From assembly GCA_963971535.1 (NCBI GenBank), contig OZ020589.1, positions 48,332,636-48,396,635 on the forward strand: a stretch of 64,000 nt of DNA, given 5' to 3'. This DNA is from Notolepis coatsorum. Its lineage: Eukaryota > Chordata > Actinopteri > Aulopiformes > Paralepididae. Shown here in pieces: positions 14,509 through 27,093 of the stretch (the stretch's first letter is position 1; the number at the start of each line of letters is the position of its first letter). Under the pieces are notes generated by a model that saw nothing but the letters and a program-made list of their open reading frames with translations, did not search any database and was not told the DNA's origin. The position numbers and the translations under genes were made by a program.

Positions 14509-15909
14509 ACCACTCCCCCTTCCGCCTCCCAAACCCCCCCCCCCCACCCCACCCCTCGCCGCCGACCTCCACCACCAACTCCACCCGAGCGCAAATCTTA
14601 TGAACTCGATGAATGTTGACCTGTATTTATGAGCTGTATTAAAAGTGTATTATAATTAAAGAAAAAAAAAGTATGAGTTTAAAGATTTTGTACATTTGTA
14701 CTTGAATTATGTCTAGATGTATATTTTCACTAAAGGTTGTATTGTACAAAAAGCCATAAAAGTACCACTTGAATGCATACATGACATTTTTATTTTACTT
14801 TTTTTCCCTTTTGGAATGAGTATGGAAATGTGTATTGAGGAGATTGTTTTTTCTTTTTCTTTTAAGAAGCGCAGTACCAGTAGTCTGTTTATGTTCTCAG
14901 TGTAGCATAAGGCCTTCGTTTCCTATGTGCAGTACGTTTTGTTGCTCTTGATTTGGCCAATGTGACGTGTTGTTAGCACATTAATTTCACCCAGTCTCAA
15001 ACGAACCATTAGCCCTTACGCCCCTGGGCTCTTAGTACATCTGAATGACATGCATGGATCTAAGTGATGAAAAAAGAAACTATCCAACCTAAGGTTGCCA
15101 TGTTGTGTTATCATGCTGCTTAAACCTATCCGTTCAATGCCCAGATCTAAGTACTCCTTTGGGTTGAAGGATACTAGCGGTTGCTTTGGAATTCTGCACC
15201 ATGATAATCCTGGCCCTGTCCTCAACCCTATTGACAGGTTGGACTGGACTAGTATGCACTGTATGGATGGGTCATACTGCTATTAGGCTGCTATGTTTTG
15301 GATATTGGCATTAGTGTAACAGGTTTCTAGGTGCCTATAGCTACTGGTTTCTAGCAGAGATAGCATGGATGTATTACTGTGTCAGTCGCAGTATCAACAG
15401 GTGCAACCCTTAGTGTCTTCTAAAGAACTTGGAAGCATCAAGTACAATTTAGTAACTCCCCTTTCTTGATGCAAGGCACATACCCCCCCCCCCCCCCCCC
15501 CCCCCCCCACACACACACAAGACCAGTCCATATTTAATACTGGAAGGTGCTTTTTTTGGAAACACGTCGCAGAATAATGTTAATTAAATGTTACAATATT
15601 GTACACTCAGGAGGAATGTTGTTAATTGATCTTCGTTCCTAGTTCCTCTGGTTGAATTGGCCTTTGTTACACACTACTAGCTTATTCCTAGGAGTTTAAA
15701 AGCTGTCATGTGTGTAGTCCCTGTGAGATATTAATTCCTATGAAATATCCTGTCATTTTGCAAACTAATTCTACATTACGGGAAAAGAGATTGGCGAGTG
15801 GCAGTGGCTCGCTTTGTAGAGTTGCCTGTGAACATGCCTTAAGTCAGGATGAGGATGATGTTATATCGTATAGATCAGCTGAGACGGCCGCCATCCTGAA
15901 GACGAATCG
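14509..15909 (+). other. grk4 3' UTR and downstream sequence
   Basis: C-rich just after the stop, then AT-rich. ATTAAA at 14638-14643 and 14655-14660, the latter followed by an A-run, are candidate polyadenylation signals close to the stop. A C-run occupies 15483-15508. A canonical AATAAA at 18227-18232 could serve a longer transcript, but nothing here proves it. Confidence 0.5.
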
Positions 15910-16165
15910 CTTTTTACATCAAACTACCTTCCATAGCTTCAGCAGTCCCATCATTTAATACTTTACATCAAACTACCTTCCATAGCTTCAACAGTCCCAT
16001 CATTTAATACTTTTTACATCAAACTACCTTCCATAGCTTCAGCAGTCCCATCATTTAATACTTTTTACATCAAACTACCTTCCATAGCTTCAGCAGTCCC
16101 ATCATTTAATACTTTTTACATCAAACTACCTTCCATAGCTTCAGCAGTCCCATCATTTAATACTT
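15910..16165. repeat. Minisatellite, five units of about 51 bp
   Basis: The unit contains ttttacatcaaactacct and tcccatcatttaatac. The block catcaaacta recurs at 15917, 15966, 16017, 16068 and 16119, i.e. periods of 49, 51, 51 and 51. Units are nearly identical, pointing to recent expansion. It lies downstream of grk4, possibly in a long 3' UTR. Confidence 0.95.
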
Positions 16166-18979
16166 GCTGGCGTAGATGCAGCCTGAGTTTGGCTTCTTTA
16201 TTGTGGTGCTGTGTGCATTGTGCTCATAGATTGCACTATACCTGTCAACGAGATACTGTAGATATTCCAGTTATGACCAGTGGCTTTAGCTGTGTTTATC
16301 TACTGAAGAGAAGAATCTTCGCCATTAACTATTCTATAAAGGAAAACCTGTATGTTGCTCTTCCATAGGATGGACTTTTTAAGACGACTGTGTGTATATG
16401 TGTTGACAGGGTGGGAAACAAAAAAAGACTCCAGGTCATGCTTATATAAATATCATCTATGTACAGGAAAACCTTACAACTTAAGAATCACATTTCTTTG
16501 TGCACTTTTGTAATACACATGCAGAGAGTTTTCTTCCTTCCAGATCAACCAGTCATCGTCAAGCTGATTGTATGTTTCATAATCATGGACAATATCAGGA
16601 TTGAGTAGGATCAATGTATTCGTATTCATCTGCATTTCTGAAGCATTTTAAACCAACATTTTCCTTTTCTTTTTTTTCTTTTCTTTTGGGAAAGTCATAA
16701 TTTACCCTCAACCCTGACTTTTAATGCTGTGAATACCAGATCTGAATCTGTTGGCTTTGTGTGTGCATATTATACTGTATCCATCTACAACTATTGTTAT
16801 AACTGTCAACTTATTGAGGCAAAATCTGTATGTGCTACATTTCTAAATCCAGTCCCAATTAGCCACCACCTTGTGATGTTATCAATTAGAAGCAAGCTGA
16901 AAAAGGATTTATAAAAACTTTTATTCTGCAGATATGTTTTCACCTCACTATGTACAAATGAGTTAACAACCACATTTGATCATCCCAATAGTTCAGCGCT
17001 GTAAAGGCACTTGAATTTTGCTTTTTAGAAAACTGCAGCTTATTATGACATTCACCTTACCCCCATTAACTTGAAATGGTACCGCTATTATAGATTCCCA
17101 AATTCCCTATTGATTTACAATAGATGGCTTGGTTTGCAATGTCACATTCAGTTGTCATATCAGGAATGTCATACATGCATCTAGCTGCAGTTGTCTTGTT
17201 GTCACTTTGAGTTTCTGAGTGTCTTGTTTTTGTGTTGCTCTGACACATTTTGGAAGCCAATTGACTATCTCAAGCCCTGCCCTCTTTTCTTGATCCTCCA
17301 AACAGCTGTTGCTTCCCTCTCCAATTTTGGACTTTGTTTGTCGGAGGGAAGTGACACTTGTGATTGGAGGATCAAGGAAAATAGGGCGGGGCTCGAGATA
17401 CTGTAGGTCAATTCCTCTTGCAGTTGTAGATTCTAGCCTTTTTAGCTTTTAGCCTCAAACAACTTGTAAATTGTGTATTTCAAACATGTAACTAAGCTCT
17501 TATACACACTCATGCACATGCATGCACACACAGAGGTACACAGGGAATTGTGTTTGCCATCCATATAGCAGTAAAGAAATGTTTAGTTTCATTGCACTAT
17601 ACTGTGTTCTGACAATGACTATAGGAAGTGTCTTTTTAACCTGTTGCCAATGATACCAAAAGCATCATTAAAACAAATCAGATCTTTGTATCCTTGTTCT
17701 CTGTAGAACTTAACTAAAGAAAGACTGACAGCCTTTATTGTATTATGTGCCAATTACCAACTTTTAAGTTCTGATGACCCCTCCCTTCCTTCCATCCATT
17801 CTGAGAGAAAACCCTACACCTAAAAATGAACTTTTAAACAGCTCAACAAACAGTTTTGAATGTCCGCACTAAGTGCATTGTAATGCCTGTTTTAAAAAAA
17901 ATGTAAATTTAAGAAAAAAACGAAGAAAAAGAAAAAAATACAAGAAAAATAAAATACATATGTTTTATTACTCAAAGCATGTATCGGTTTGTAAAACTTC
18001 AGGTTCCTTGTATAATGTAAAATGACGATCTTCTAGTGCCAACATATCACACTGGTATCTGGGGACAACTTTATAAATGGCAAGGTGACCAGTTGAGTTG
18101 GCCCTGTTTGAATACATTACAAAATGTTCCCTCCCGTCCTGTTATTCTTTAAAGTGTGTGTGCGTGCGTGTGTGCATGCGTGCGTCAGCCCCCCAAAAGA
18201 CGTGATGACACTCCAGAGATGGTCAAAATAAAGAGATTCTCAATTCCTTGATTTATGTCACTGAATCTGGTTTTGAGGTCACCACCAATATATATGCTTG
18301 GAAGGGCCACAAGCTATTATCCAGTGCTTTGCTTCCACCAGTCCAGAGGCATGTTAGATCAGTGATATATTCTCAAGGAGTGGAGGAAGGACAGATGCAT
18401 CCTTAGTATTCAAACAGGGTCTTTGACTTCTTTATTTCCCTCTTTTTTTGTATTTGTACAGTCATGTTGTTCAACCACTGCAGTCATTGTAATTCTTGTA
18501 CAAGTTGTATCACTGGTTGTTGTACCATATCTGACATTTGTAATTATGAAATAATACACTGCCGTTTGTATAAAAAAAGCAACTATCTTTTGGTGTCCCT
18601 GACTTCTTTTTGTGTCCAATCTTATTTTGATTTTATTGAGAACTCATATAGCCTACTCAGATCAACATATACCAGTAGCCTATAAATTGCATGGGGAAAT
18701 GAAATTAGTATTTTTATTGTTTATTAAAAAGGAAGGTATTCTGTATCTTTGCATGTCAACTAATAAAGAAACTTGAAACTGATGCCAATGGCACCAGCTA
18801 GTCTTCCTGGGGTCCGAAGTCCCACATATCAATATATACACATATACAAAAATACACACATGCACATATATACACGCACATATTCAGTATACACAATACA
18901 ACAATCTAACTTATTACAATCCAAAAAAAATACATTATACAAAATAAAGAAAAACTATTGCACATGAAAGATGAAGAAC
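16166..18979. other. Intergenic or extended 3' UTR
   Basis: AT-rich, with no exons recognised. It contains a foldback element (17260-17411), A-rich tracts (17890-17960), AATAAA at 18227 and a short sense L2-like tail near 18750-18780 (ctaataaagaaacttgaaac). Confidence 0.5.
17260..17411. mobile_element. Foldback (palindromic) MITE-like element, copy 1
   Basis: Arms at about 17261-17319 and 17343-17411 are imperfect inverted repeats (left: gccctcttttcttgatcctc; right: gaggatcaaggaaaataggg). A second family member lies at 50324-50438 in htt intron 12. Confidence 0.7.
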
Positions 18980-19080
18980 TAATGCATGCCTGTAAAGGGC
19001 AGCATTACCTTCACAGTTAAGAAAATAAGAACAAATAATTAAAAACAAAAATAAATAACCACTGGACTACTCACTAGCTA

Positions 19081-19585
19081 GTTTCAAGTTTCTTTAATAG
19101 TTGTCATACAGAAGTACAGAATACTTTTATACAAAATCCTTCTTTCTGTTACGCTCCAGAGACTGCTAGACAAAAGATAAGTATAAAATAAAATAGTATA
19201 GCATGTAAAAATAGAAGTCACGTACGTAGACACAGTGTTCAGTATATACATATGTACAATGTTCGATGCAGAATAGAGTAACTGAGTTACCATACAATAT
19301 ACTAATATACAATACTATAGTGCAAAGCAGAAATGGGATTAGGTACAATTTGCAGTAAGGTGTACTGAGGTATGGGTTGTAGTGCAAATCCTTTACCAAT
19401 AAATATAAAGTGTGTTTAGGTGTTCTAAAGTGTGGAGAGTGGGTGCTGCAGTGTGTTTAAAGTGAGTGTGGATGTGTGTGTTGTGAGTGCATTTGATGGT
19501 TATTGCATAGTGTTATTGTTCGTTGAGCAACCTGATGGCCTGGGGATAGAAGCTTATTCTGAGTCTTTCTGTGCTTGCCATGAGA
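19081..19585 (-). mobile_element. L2-type LINE 3' end, antisense
   Basis: Matches, in the same order, the 3' end of the element at 52141-53746: tail tttcaagtttctttaatag, then gttacgctccagagactg, gcaaagcagaaatgggat, and near the inner end cagcctgatggcctggggat. It is 5'-truncated and carries no RT frame. Confidence 0.75.
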
Positions 19586-20974
19586 CTCTGGTATAGCTAA
19601 GTAATACATTCATAATTTATGTTTAAATTGTTTGCATTTATTTCCCATTTTAATCAAATGTGGTGACTTTCATGGGTGTATGGGGTGTTTAAGACACTGG
19701 AAGCCAATTACCACCAAATATGTCAGTAATGGTTAAATATATTGTGGAAAAGGGAAATGGCACATATACTGTGTATATTGTACATATGTGTGTATGACTG
19801 TATACTGTAAGTCTGTGTGTATAGTGTATGACTACTGTACGTCTGTGTGTATAGTGTATGACTGTGTCTATACTGTACATCTGTTGTAAATATGTGAATC
19901 ACAATGGACTTTTCATTTTCTTGATTGGTTTAGTTAATACACCCAGTATTACTATGTTATACCATATCATTATTAATGCAGTATATATTTCAGTTGAAAA
20001 CTATAAATGCATGTTGTCCACTCAAAAAAAATGGAAGTTAAAAACTTGTTTTTCATGCCCCAAGAGCAATGAAAACACGGAAAAAAAATCCTGACTGAGG
20101 TTATCATAATGCATGCATGAAAGGGTTAATAATATTATGAAAATTGTTTTATGAATTTATTTCACTTTACTTTTTTTTTTTATCCGATGATTTAATTCAT
20201 GAATTGAGGCCCTTATACGCCCATATGGGTATCTTGCCTCTATTCAGCACCTTTATATACACTTTCTGTCATGGTCAATGTTTTGATTTTTACTGTTTTG
20301 CTGAAATGGTGCGAAATAAAGAAAAAAATTATATTTCCTCAGATAGCTGGTATAGTTTGAATTTTATTATAGGCTTCAATTGAACTGGCACCAAGCACAG
20401 CATAGAACGCTGGTATTCTGACGTGTTGACCCTTCCTTCTTTTATAGTTTCCTTGTCAGTTATTGCAATAGGAAATTAACTTGGGTCCATTTAGAATGTT
20501 TAAATGTTGTCCATTTGAAATAGTCTATAGGTGGGTTTGGGAGGACCCTGGGATGCCTACAAATATAGTGCCATAGCAATGTATTGCCTCCGTGTTAATG
20601 AAGTGGTTTAGAGCTGCCATACTGACCCCCATTCTCTCCCCACCCCTGCCCTGCAATTCGAAACTGGCCCCTGTAAATGTCCTAACCCAACCCCCTCCAA
20701 TGTACAGTAAATTACCATGTATGGTTTCGTCAATATTTCAATGTAGTTTTGCTTGTACAGTGTCCCCCACCCACCCCTCCTACCCCCCCCCCCCCCACCC
20801 ACCTCCAATGTACAGTCCCCCACCCAACCCCCCCCCACCCCACCTATACCCAACCTCTTCCAATGTACAGTTTTTACATCAAATGTATATACTCTCTTTT
20901 CTGGACTCTTTTTGTATCACAAACAGTACTGTATTTGCAAATCTGGTATGTCATAAATGTATAGATGTAGCAGT
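19586..20974. other. Intergenic sequence
   Basis: AT-rich with GT-rich short repeats (19765-19870). A C-rich zone at 20690-20870 contains tccaatgtacagt three times (20697, 20806 and 20859). No gene recognised. Confidence 0.5.
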
Positions 20975-21149
20975 ACTGTCTATCTGTATGTCATGTGTCA
21001 TATATGTCCTGATGAATTGAAAATGGGGGACCCTGATGTAAACAAGACGAAAGTCTTTCTCTGGTCTGCATCCCCTTAACAATTGTGTGTATTGAGCTGT
21101 ACTGTACTGTACCCATTCTGCAATCTGTTAATAAAGTTTTCAATCAATC
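20975..21149 (+). mobile_element. LINE 3' tail (family 'ggaccctgatgtaaac')
   Basis: Contains tgaattgaaaatgggggacc through ctgttaataaagttttcaat and a (caat)n end. It is the cleanest isolated copy of this tail in the window. Confidence 0.75.
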
Positions 21150-21265
21150 AGCCCTGACCCTGTGTTGGAAAAGGCAGAGTAGTGTTTCCCATAATGTATA
21201 GCGTCAGAGTCATAGATATATAACATAATGATATAAGCCTTTATACTGATGTCTATGGTCAGAGT

Positions 21266-21268
21266 AAC

Positions 21269-21341
<73 letters not shown>
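21266..21341. repeat. (GT)n-(GA)n microsatellite
   Basis: Short GT run followed by about 30 GA units, some 540 bp upstream of the htt start codon. Confidence 0.95.
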
Positions 21342-21345
<4 letters not shown>

Positions 21346-21419
21346 CAAGAGATAACCAGATTCCCTGTGGACCTGATTCACATGACTTGAGAAAGCTCGC
21401 ACGTGCAGCTTTGACCATT

Positions 21420-21883
21420 CCACAGCTTCAGATCCATCGCTGCCTCCTCAACACATCAGGTGCATGCACCGTGCAGCACAGCACAGATAACAGTCGTCGC
21501 AGGATTCGAGCAGCGGCCCCGTGACTCCCAACAACAAGACAAACCCTCATCCTTCATCGCCACATCCCATTGGTCCTCTTCACAGTCAATCGGGGGAAAA
21601 CCTCATCCCGATTGGCCACTGATGTCAGTACTCCCGCCTCACCCCCTGTCAAGCTGTCACATCTCCCACTTCCTTATGAGGTTTGTCGGAGTAACGTACA
21701 TCAAAGATGGCTTTTTATCACCAAACATCCCATTCATTTACGGAGAACACTGTGAGGAAACAATAGGTATATTGCACTAAAGCGAAGGCGGAGAGGTGGT
21801 GGCAGCTGTCGGGAGAAGTGTCAACACTCCACCGTGCGAGCTAGCGGTTAGCTCACATAGTAAATATTAGCCAGTTTGCTAAG
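21420..21883 (+). promoter_or_regulatory. Probable htt promoter and 5' UTR
   Basis: Immediately upstream of the htt ATG. Two inverted CCAAT boxes (ATTGG at 21569-21573 and 21611-21615) are visible and no TATA box. TATA-less promoters are usual for HTT. The transcription start cannot be placed from sequence alone. Confidence 0.45.
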
Positions 21884-21981
21884 ATGGCCACCATGGAGAA
21901 ACTGATGAAGGCCTTCGAGTCTCTCAAGTCATTCCAACAACAGCAGGGACCACCGACAGCGGAGGAGCTCGTCCAAAAACA
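21884..21981 (+). CDS. htt: htt exon 1: N17 and short glutamine tract
   Basis: Huntingtin is a very large HEAT-repeat scaffold protein acting in vesicle transport, endosome dynamics, autophagy and transcription. The exon reads MATMEKLMKAFESLKSF, the membrane-binding amphipathic N17 helix (human has L at position 4), then only four Gln (CAA CAA CAG CAG) and GPPTAEELVQK. The long proline-rich region of mammals is missing, as expected for fish. The first ATG (aagATGG) is chosen because MAT is conserved; Met4 lies in a near-perfect Kozak context (gccaccATGG). The exon ends on two bases of a codon at donor CA|GTAAGT. Confidence 0.97.
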
Positions 21982-23563
21982 GTAAGTCAGTATTTAGTGT
22001 CAAGGAGCTGACGAGCTTCAGAGTTGTAACTAGCCAGTAGTCCGTTAGCTTAGCGAGTTAGCTAGCAGCCCTGCCCACCCCCAAGCTAGGCAACGTTGTT
22101 TGGTTTATTAGCTTCAGGGATGCGATAAGTGACAAGCTAGTGACTAACGTTACAATCGATACAGGTAGTCCGATCTGCTATATCGTTTCAGGTTGGTAAC
22201 ACTTATGATATTATAGCGGCTTATGCATCTTCATTCGACTCAACGTTACTCTTTAAGTTTGCTTTTTAGAAGCTGACCAACGTTTGCAAACTTGCGCACG
22301 CACACCTGCCAAAGCAGCACACATAATAACATTAACATTATATACCCATTTAAATCGACTCGCGTAACTGTTAGTTTCTGGCGATGTAAGCAAGCAAATA
22401 GTGGTCATTTTGGTATTGTGTGTGGGCATTTTTATTGTTTGTCAGCGCAACGGTGGTTTGCTTTGTAAATATGGGTCAGGTTCAGTCAATGGCTTAGCCA
22501 AAAGGATGGGGCTTAAAAGATGGCAGCCCTTTGGGTTCATGTCATTCAGTAGGGCTCCTTTCGTGACTGTGATGCAAGGTGGATTCACTCTGCCAAACCT
22601 TGTTGGTGTGCATCACAGTCACAAAAGGGGCTAGTCATTCACTGTCTCCCCGGCTCATCCCACCATGCAAGGAGTACCGTGGTCTGCCGCTCTCTCTCTC
22701 TGTGAACTGACAAGATAGGATGGTTAACGTTTGGATGCTTTTCCATTGTGTGGCAAAACGAATGACATCAGTGTTCCGTTATTTGGTTAACGTTACAAGT
22801 AGGCTATTAAAACGTTTAGTCTCAAATTATGGTTTCTCAAAGCATCTACTCTGCACTCAAATAATATTATGTGAAGCACACCACAGGCATAGTTTCACTG
22901 CAGTTTGCTGTACATCATTCTAGCTTGACAGCTGAGTGAAATGTTGTTTCACTTCCACACATCACTAGTTTCTCTACATACGCACACACGCCGTCACATG
23001 CATACACAGAGACACACACATTTTCATCCTGTTGTATTTGATTTGCCAGTTGCCACCCATGTATATTTTTAGACCGTATTGGATTAGCCTGGCCCATAGA
23101 TGCATTACAACAGGGTAGTTTGAAATGAAACGAGGTACAATGACATAATGTCCCCAATGTGCACTGCTGGTGATTAAAATATCATATGATATCATATTGA
23201 TTTAGGTGTGTATGTGTCAACACTAGTTCACATTCTCTCTCTCTCTCTCTGGAGAAAATACCTGTATGACATTGTCTTTTCTTGTACATATTGAATTTGT
23301 GACATGATGTTTGATATAGCTGTAATTTGGCTTAATGAGATGAGAGGTATTTAACATATTGTGTGCATAGTTATATAAAGTGTATATTTTGGTAGATCCC
23401 AGCCTGCCTTTTCCACTGCCATTGCTGTTGAATAGGGGTGGAAATATTCTCCATGAAACTTGAAAGTCACTAGGCAGAGGTAATTCACCCTTGTGAAAAC
23501 CATGGCACCCTTTACTTTCACTAACATAATTTACTGTATTACTCTCGTGCAAGCCATTAAAAT
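21982..23563. other. htt intron 1, 5' part
   Basis: Mostly unique-looking sequence, with an 80-bp hairpin (22553-22632) and a (CT)n tract at 23231-23250. No exons seen. Confidence 0.55.
22553..22632. mobile_element. Short perfect-stem hairpin, probable tiny MITE
   Basis: Arms ctcctttcgtgactgtgatg and catcacagtcacaaaagggg pair over about 23 bp around a ~30-nt loop. The block is flanked by gtcattca at 22541-22548 and 22634-22641, which looks like an 8-bp target duplication of hAT type. A pre-miRNA-like structure is the alternative. Confidence 0.55.
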
Positions 23564-23574
23564 TGCATCAACTG

Positions 23575-23991
23575 AGGGGCTCGCCTACCACCGCAGAGAC
23601 TCTGGGATCAAATCCAGCTGTCAGCGCCAGCGGTACCTCCGGCTTGGTCAGTCGTCCCTAAGCCGGCGGGGTATGTGTCCTGGTCGTTGTAAACTGCGGT
23701 TCCTACTGGTCGGTCGGGGCGCCTGTTCAGCGGGGAGTGGATCGGGGGGAAATAGCGTGAACCTCCGCACGCGTTACATTCCCCCAGTGAGAGTCCTCGC
23801 TGTCGGGTGAAAAAAAGCATCTGGCTGACTCCACATGTATCGGATGGGGCATGTGGTAGTTCTACACCCTCCCTAGGCCGACAGTGGGGCAATGCGCACA
23901 ACGACCAGGAAGGGAATTGGCATAACGACTAAATTGGGATGGGAGCAAAAAGAAAAAAGAAAAAAAAATATTAAAAAAAAAGGAAAAAAAA
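23575..23991 (+). mobile_element. tRNA-derived SINE, sense, 11-bp TSD
   Basis: Flanked by tgcatcaactg at 23564-23574 and 23992-24002, with an A-rich 3' end. The tail gactaaattgggatgggag and the body blocks match the antisense SINE at 6955-7437. Confidence 0.85.
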
Positions 23992-24639
23992 TGCATCAAC
24001 TGGAGAACACCCAGGAGTTAATAACGAGAGCACCCTGACCCAACTGAATGCGGATGTTTGACGTGCCAGGCTTGTTGTAACTCCTTCCAAGCACAGCAGA
24101 CACAAGTGGTTTCTTTCTACGGGTTTATTGAAAGCTTGGTCCTCCAATCCACCGTAAAAACTTAAAACAGAAAACATAAGTCGCGTTAGGTCAACACAAA
24201 CAATAATATATACACAGTATGAAAAACAACATGTCAGCAAAGCAAAATACAAACAAACATTAAATACCTTGTTGGCTGCATGCTACATAAAAGGGGTTTT
24301 CATTCTTCTGTTCTTGGCAACAGTCTTGGTAGAACCTGTACAACTCCGACCATCCCTGCCGCTTGCTCGCAGGTGCCGTAATCAGTCCCAAAAGTAAAAC
24401 GCGAGAGCAGCCTAATGGGACACCATATATAACCAGACGTCAAAATGAATATACTATAAATTGTAGCCAATTAAATAATAAAGAAAATAAGAAATGCAAC
24501 ATAAATACATTCTCAAATATTACACTAGACTTACAAACTCAAATAACATATAAATTATGAAACCATATAATGGCCACAACTATACTCCCACCAAATCGCA
24601 CACACGTGGGATTTCACTGAACATAATGGTCGACTTCTA

Positions 24640-24765
24640 AATTAAACATTTCTTGTGATCATTCAGCTGATAGAGTTGTGCCCTTCCTGATGACCTGTAC
24701 AGGACTTGTAAGTCGCTTTGGATAAAAGCGTCAGCTAAATGACTAAATGTAAATGTCATTTAACA
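24640..24765 (+). mobile_element. SINE/LINE 3' tail of V-SINE type
   Basis: Contains gtaagtcgctttggataaaa followed by gcgtcagctaaatgactaaa, a conserved 3' domain common in teleost SINEs and related LINE tails. The 5' part is not recognisable. Confidence 0.55.
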
Positions 24766-24803
24766 TACATTTCAGGCAAAACATTAAATTAGTCTGCTAC
24801 AAG

Positions 24804-25867
24804 TAGAGTTGTTCCGATACCGATACCGGTATCGGAAATGCCGCCGATACTGCCTAAAATGCTGGTATCGGTATCGGCGAGTACACGTAAATTCTAGCCT
24901 CCGATCCCATGATGTAATTTATCTCCTGCCGAGTCCTGCGGAGAGTGAGGATTATAAAATGAACATGTTTTAAAGTGTGATGCTGTGTCATTTTAACAGC
25001 AGATACACTTTCTTAAATTCCATTGTCCCCGACAGTGCGGTGTGACGGGGAGCTCGGACGGGAATCGGGATGTGTTTGGCTGGTGTTATGATAGCATTAG
25101 CTGGAAAGATAGCTAGTTGGAACAACATCCGCTTTAACGTTACATCAAATCAGATGATCGCCTGTCCTTTTTCCAGGACCTAACACTGTCCGTGACCGTC
25201 TATCAACAATAATGCACCCACGGTGAATTGTATTTAAGTTAAGTAGCTACGGACTAGCGTTAGCTGACTATTACTAACGTTATCAAATGTCAATGCGGGA
25301 AGACGAGCTAGGTCAGTTAGCTTAGCTTGATAACGTTACCGTGTCTAAAGTTGGTGCATAATCCAGCAATAATGGCTGCAGACCTGCAAGCAAAGTACAG
25401 CAAGTGCCAAAGGATAAGAGTCTGAGGCGGAGTTTCAAAAGAGAATGTTGAATATTTATTTTGCATCAAAAATCACAACATGAACGTTCTATCTGCCACT
25501 AGCTTACAGACTGAATAGGGTATATCTGCAGAGCCACTGAGTAGCGAGTGCAACACCGTTTAATGTCCGTGTGGATCATTGGAGTAGGGTATATCTGCAG
25601 TGCTGTAGCCCATACTCATTGATTAATGATACTAATACAAATCTATACAATCACCTGTTGTTGAATAAATACCATTACTTTCTAGTTATTACTAAAACAC
25701 AGTATAACAGTATCCGAAAAAAATAAAATATATATATAATTTATATAATATTTTTTATTTCTTTTTTTTATGCACTGGTATCGGATAAATATCGGTATCG
25801 GCCGATACCCAAAGCTTAGGTATCGGAATCGGATCGGAAAGGGAAAAATGGTATCGGAACATCTCTA
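24804..25867. mobile_element. Non-autonomous hAT element, 8-bp TSD gctacaag
   Basis: Ends TAGAGTTGTTCCGATACC ... GGTATCGGAACATCTCTA are inverted repeats, extended inward by many GATACCG/CGGTATC repeats. Flanked by gctacaag at 24796-24803 and 25868-25875. It splits the 3' end of the BEL element, so it is younger. No transposase frame. Confidence 0.88.
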
Positions 25868-25875
25868 GCTACAAG

Positions 25876-26097
25876 TAGCGTTACAACCTTCTGTACAGGT
25901 CTATCAAGGAACACTCTTTTAGTTGTAGGTTTCCCTTTTTTGTCAAAGGTGGTGTCACTCACCAGCAATCTCAGTTTTCTCACCCTACCATCTGACCCTG
26001 GATAGACGTCTGTAATTCTGGCCAGCTTCCATTCATTACGTGGTGCCAGATCGTCCTGCAGAAGAACAATGTCGTTGACCTTCGAGTTCCTTCTGTA
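25876..26097 (-). pseudogene. BEL/Pao integrase C-terminal domain fragment
   Basis: The minus-strand frame includes NDIVLLQDDLAPRNEWK and GSDGRVRKLRLLVSD, typical of the C-terminal domain of BEL/Pao integrases. It is cut on the 5' side by the hAT element at 26098. The catalytic core that should precede it is absent. Confidence 0.75.
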
Positions 26098-27093
26098 TAG
26101 AGCTGCCGCGATTACCGCATTACCGCGGTATCGCTGTTACATCACGGCCACTGCAGAGTTGGCTGAATACCGCATCACAGCTGTTTTTTACAATAATAAT
26201 AATAAAGTACCCTCCTCTCGTTGGGCTTGCGGCTCTGCAGATATACCCTACTCCTCTATCGAGGTTCCAAGCGACCCTATTGGGTACCAGAAAAGTCACG
26301 TGAAACATTGCAGACCACTGATTGGTCAGAAGAGAGACGCGTCACACGTTGAAGCGTCCTGCAGTTTTTTACGTCCTGAATGTCAGCCATTGATCAGAGC
26401 TCATCACAATACGGCTAATAACGTTAGCTTTAGCTCCCCGCCGGAGTGGACTACCATCGCTCCTCAGGAGTACTAAACGAGACATAATGATTTTACTGTC
26501 TGCAACGAATGTTATAATAAAAGCCCTTCGTTCTATACACTTGTCTGATTGAAAACTTTATTAACAGACCGCAGAATGGGACAACTCAGCACGCTCTGAG
26601 CAAAGAAAGGAACTGAGATATGAATTGAGTAATGCTTGCCTTGCTATGGTCCGGTAAATACGCTGATGTTATTGAACGTATAACTATATAATGTTAATGC
26701 CACAAAACGAATGCCTTTATTATAAAGTAGTAACTTTATAGTAATAATAATAAGAAAGGGTCGGGGGGGTAACCACCCCTGCCCGCGACACCGAGTGAAC
26801 GGCGCACGACCAGAGGGGAAACTTCGAATCCGTGTTTCACTTTCAATAACTAATGCGTGCTTGCCGAATCCCAAACAATATTCATGCTGCAAAGTCATCC
26901 TCTAAAGATAGACATTTAGACTACTAGAGGCAGGCTATATGCTATAAAGAGTAGACTACTACTACAAAAAAAAAAAAAATGCATTCAAACTTTTTATTTT
27001 TATTTTTTGTGTGCGTGCGGTAATAACCGCGGCGGTAGGAAATATTTTGCAAATTTGTGTGGTAAGGAAAACATCAATACCGCGGCAGCTCTA
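26098..27093. mobile_element. Non-autonomous hAT element, family CCGCGG, copy 1 (no matching TSD)
   Basis: Ends TAGAGCTGCCGCG ... CGCGGCAGCTCTA, with internal taccgcggta repeats. About 996 bp, homologous over its length to the copy at 55222-56154. Flanks are cttctgta and cgtgccac, which do not match. The BEL coding sequence does not resume across it, implying an adjacent deletion. Confidence 0.8.

Noticed and set aside
15910..16165. Regular ~51-bp repeats considered as a CRISPR array
   Set aside because: The whole unit repeats without unique spacers and the host is a vertebrate; it is a minisatellite.
21460..21780. 106-codon frame just upstream of htt
   Set aside because: Lies in the probable promoter/5' UTR and resembles no protein I know; the huntingtin start at 21884 is unambiguous.
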